Source: an uncultured Clostridia bacterium (GTDB taxonomy: Bacteria > Bacillota > Clostridia > TANB77 > CAG-508). From it: DNA of 7,875 nt. The position numbers were made by a program, and so were the translations under genes. The stretch lies in assembly GCA_949935895.1 (NCBI GenBank), contig CATLGL010000074.1:1-7875 (forward strand). Direction: 5' to 3'. Positions within the stretch are counted from its first letter, which is position 1. Each line of letters opens with the position of its first letter. Of the stretch, positions 6,496 to 7,875 are shown piece by piece. Below the pieces are notes generated by a model. That model was not told where the DNA came from. It saw only the letters and a program-made list of their open reading frames with translations, and ran no database searches.

Positions 6496-6506
6496 CATAA
6501 AATGTC

Positions 6507-6535
6507 TTGACATTGCATATAATATATTATATATT
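6507..6535 (+). promoter_or_regulatory. Sigma-A promoter of the metal-resistance operon
   Basis: A perfect TTGACA (6507-6512), a 17-base spacer and TATATT (6530-6535) predict a start near 6542, inside the operator dyad. The spacer holds a perfect 14-base palindrome of A and T (6518-6531). It may just be AT-rich composition or may add flexibility or a second contact. Confidence 0.7.
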
Positions 6536-6537
6536 AA

Positions 6538-6559
6538 CATATGAACATACATTCATATG
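6538..6559. promoter_or_regulatory. ArsR/SmtB-type operator dyad
   Basis: CATATGAA (6538-6545) and TTCATATG (6552-6559) are perfect 8-base arms with a six-base spacer. The ATATGAA-N6-TTCATAT core resembles operators known for CadC, CzrA and SmtB repressors. It sits at the predicted transcription start, just before the arsR ribosome binding site, so bound repressor would block initiation until metal releases it. Confidence 0.8.
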
Positions 6560-6572
6560 AAAGGAGAAACAT

Positions 6573-6941
6573 ATGCAAGATAAAGAATTCATTTGTGGGG
6601 AAAAATGCCCGCATTATCAAAAAATTGATGAAGTAAAAAAAATGGAACCGAATATAGAAGAAATAGAAACCTTATCGAATATGTTTAAATTATTTGCTGA
6701 CCATACAAGGCTTCGTATTATTTGCAGTGTTTTAAATACAGAACTATGTGTATGTGATTTATGCGAATTATTGGATTTAAATCAGTCGACAGTATCACAT
6801 CAATTACAAATATTAAGAAATGCAAAACTTGTAAAATTTAGAAGAGAAGGAAAGCAAATTTATTATAGTTTACAAGATGAACATATTGAACAAATTATTT
6901 CAACAAGTTTAGCTCACATTTTAGAAGAGGAGGAACAATAA
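6573..6941 (+). CDS. ArsR/SmtB-family metal-sensing repressor, CadC-like
   Basis: The gene encodes a 122-residue winged-helix dimer that represses its own operon until thiophilic metal binds. The DNA-binding core runs from F-A-D-H-T-R-L-R-I-I (41-50) through the recognition helix Q-S-T-V-S-H-Q-L-Q-I-L (71-81) to the wing R-R-E-G-K-Q-I-Y-Y-S-L (90-100). CadC-like metal ligands are visible: Cys8 and Cys12 in the N-terminal arm with Cys59 and Cys61 in E-L-C-V-C-D-L (alpha3N site for Cd, Pb or Zn), plus Asp102, His104, His115 and Glu118 with CadC/CzrA spacing (alpha5 site). Cys64 is an additional nearby thiol. AAGGAG at 6561-6566, six bases upstream, supports the start. The ATPase gene follows after four bases. 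The effector is probably Cd, Pb or Zn; this is inferred from the ligands and the neighbour. Confidence 0.92.
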   Translation: MQDKEFICGEKCPHYQKIDEVKKMEPNIEEIETLSNMFKLFADHTRLRIICSVLNTELCVCDLCELLDLNQSTVSHQLQILRNAKLVKFRREGKQIYYSLQDEHIEQIISTSLAHILEEEEQ

Positions 6942-6945
6942 AACT

Positions 6946-7875
6946 ATGAGTTGCCATCATTGTGAACATGCATGCCAAGAGACACATCATCATCATGAAA
7001 AAGAAGAAAAATTATCAATTTATTTATATAGTATTGGGATATTGTTTTTTATATTATCTTTTATACCAATACTATTACCTTACAAAATATTACTAATCAT
7101 ACTTGCTATTTTATTTTCAGGATATGAATTACTTTGGAATGGAAGCAAAAATATATGTCATTTTAATTTTGAAGAAGAAACTCTTATGACAATTGCTGTT
7201 ATTGCAGCATTTATCCTAGGAGAATATACAGAAAGTTGTATGGTTATATTATTATACCGTTTGGGAGAATTTTTAGAAGAACGAGCAAGTAATAAATCAG
7301 AAGAAAGTATTAAAGAAATTGTAAAAATTAAAGCAGAAACAGCAAATCGAGTGGTAAATAATACTATTGAAACAGTTGATGTAAAAGAAATTAAGCAGGG
7401 TGATACGATTTTAATTAAACCAGGAGAAAAAGTGCCAGTTGATTGTAAGGTTATTTATGGAGAAGCTGAAATTGATACCTCTAGTCTTACAGGAGAGAGT
7501 ACACCTGTTTATGTAGAAAAAGGAGTAGAGGTATTATCTGGCGGAATTGATTTAACAGGAGCAATTACTTGTGTTGTATTAAATGATATAGAACATTCAA
7601 CAGCATCTCAAATTGTGGATTTGGTATATGAAGCTACCAACAATAAAGGAAAAACAGAAAAGTTTATTACAAAGTTCTCGAAAATTTATACCCCTATTGT
7701 AATTGTGATTGCAGTTTTCATTAGCATGATACCATTTGTATGGAAATTAGATGTAAAAGAATGGATTATGAAAGCACTTATTTTTTTAGTAGCATCTTGC
7801 CCATGTAGTTTAGTCATATCAGTTCCATTATCGTTTTTTACAGCTCTTGGAAAGATATCTAAAAAAGGAATGATT
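6946..7875 (+). CDS. P1B-type heavy-metal ATPase, ZntA/CadA-like (partial, cut by right edge)
   Basis: The first 310 residues of an ATP-driven metal exporter of the cytoplasmic membrane are present. Residues 1-20 are a Cys/His-rich tail (C-H-H-C-E-H-A-C, then four His in a row) instead of the usual heavy-metal-associated domain. TM1-2 span about 23-64, and TM3-4 about 78-110. The actuator domain covers about 115-235, with T-G-E-S at 182-185. TM5 spans about 246-266, and TM6 about 274-298 with the metal motif C-P-C at 285-287. C-P-C followed by S-L-V-I-S-V-P indicates the Zn/Cd/Pb subgroup. The phosphorylation motif D-K-T-G-T and the nucleotide domain lie beyond the edge. It starts four bases after the repressor. 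AGGAGG at 6928-6933, inside the end of the repressor gene, serves as its ribosome binding site. The operon arrangement and shared metal class support repressor-controlled export. Confidence 0.92.
   Translation, partial: MSCHHCEHACQETHHHHEKEEKLSIYLYSIGILFFILSFIPILLPYKILLIILAILFSGYELLWNGSKNICHFNFEEETLMTIAVIAAFILGEYTESCMVILLYRLGEFLEERASNKSEESIKEIVKIKAETANRVVNNTIETVDVKEIKQGDTILIKPGEKVPVDCKVIYGEAEIDTSSLTGESTPVYVEKGVEVLSGGIDLTGAITCVVLNDIEHSTASQIVDLVYEATNNKGKTEKFITKFSKIYTPIVIVIAVFISMIPFVWKLDVKEWIMKALIFLVASCPCSLVISVPLSFFTALGKISKKGMI

Noticed and set aside
1..7875. CRISPR arrays, tRNA or rRNA genes, insertion sequences or transposon ends.
   Set aside because: I saw no regularly spaced repeats, cloverleaf or rRNA sequence, transposase domains or terminal inverted repeats anywhere in the window.

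Overview
The window is a strongly AT-rich stretch of Firmicutes-type DNA, probably a clostridial or related gut anaerobe. That reading rests on base composition, AGA-dominated arginine codons, strong AGGAGG-type ribosome binding sites, TTGACA/TATAAT promoters and U-tailed hairpin terminators. Every supported gene is on the + strand. The genetic code looks standard: TGG is used for Trp, AGG falls at conserved Arg positions, and all intact genes stop at TAA or TAG.

Layout. Positions 1-1086 hold a tight run of three genes: the 3' end of an alpha/beta hydrolase, a second complete alpha/beta hydrolase starting at TTG, and a 62-residue iron-sulfur protein with an unusual first cysteine motif. Positions 1087-1400 hold no intact gene but do contain a hairpin, a plausible promoter, a decayed N-terminal fragment of a third alpha/beta hydrolase, and a consensus promoter. 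That promoter drives a 73-residue helix-turn-helix protein (1414-1635), which ends at a clear terminator. A second promoter overlapping an inverted-repeat operator (1786-1816) reads into a CmpB/YvjA-like membrane protein (Pfam PF06541 type). It is followed by a 3.7-kb HAE1-class RND efflux permease carrying a large coiled-coil insertion. A terminator closes this block. The last block is a metal-resistance operon: a CadC/SmtB-type ArsR repressor preceded by its own promoter and dyad operator, then a ZntA/CadA-type P1B ATPase cut by the right edge.

The most notable observation is that the PF06541 gene and the RND gene are each interrupted by a single +1 frame change. Both breaks lie at the same octamer, CACGGAAA, with the CGG in the zero frame. 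I count only three in-frame CGG codons in the recognised genes, so two of the three sit at frame breaks. Three explanations remain open: ordinary mutations, a systematic sequencing error at a shared (perhaps modified) motif, or ribosomal +1 slippage at a very rare codon. The sequence alone cannot decide between them. The third CGG (codon 4 of the helix-turn-helix gene) appears to be read normally.

How the genes work together. The ArsR/ATPase pair is a self-contained metal sensor and exporter. The RND permease has no adaptor gene next to it, as is usual for Gram-positive RND pumps, and a terminator separates it from the metal operon. The hydrolase/iron-sulfur run has no assignable pathway.
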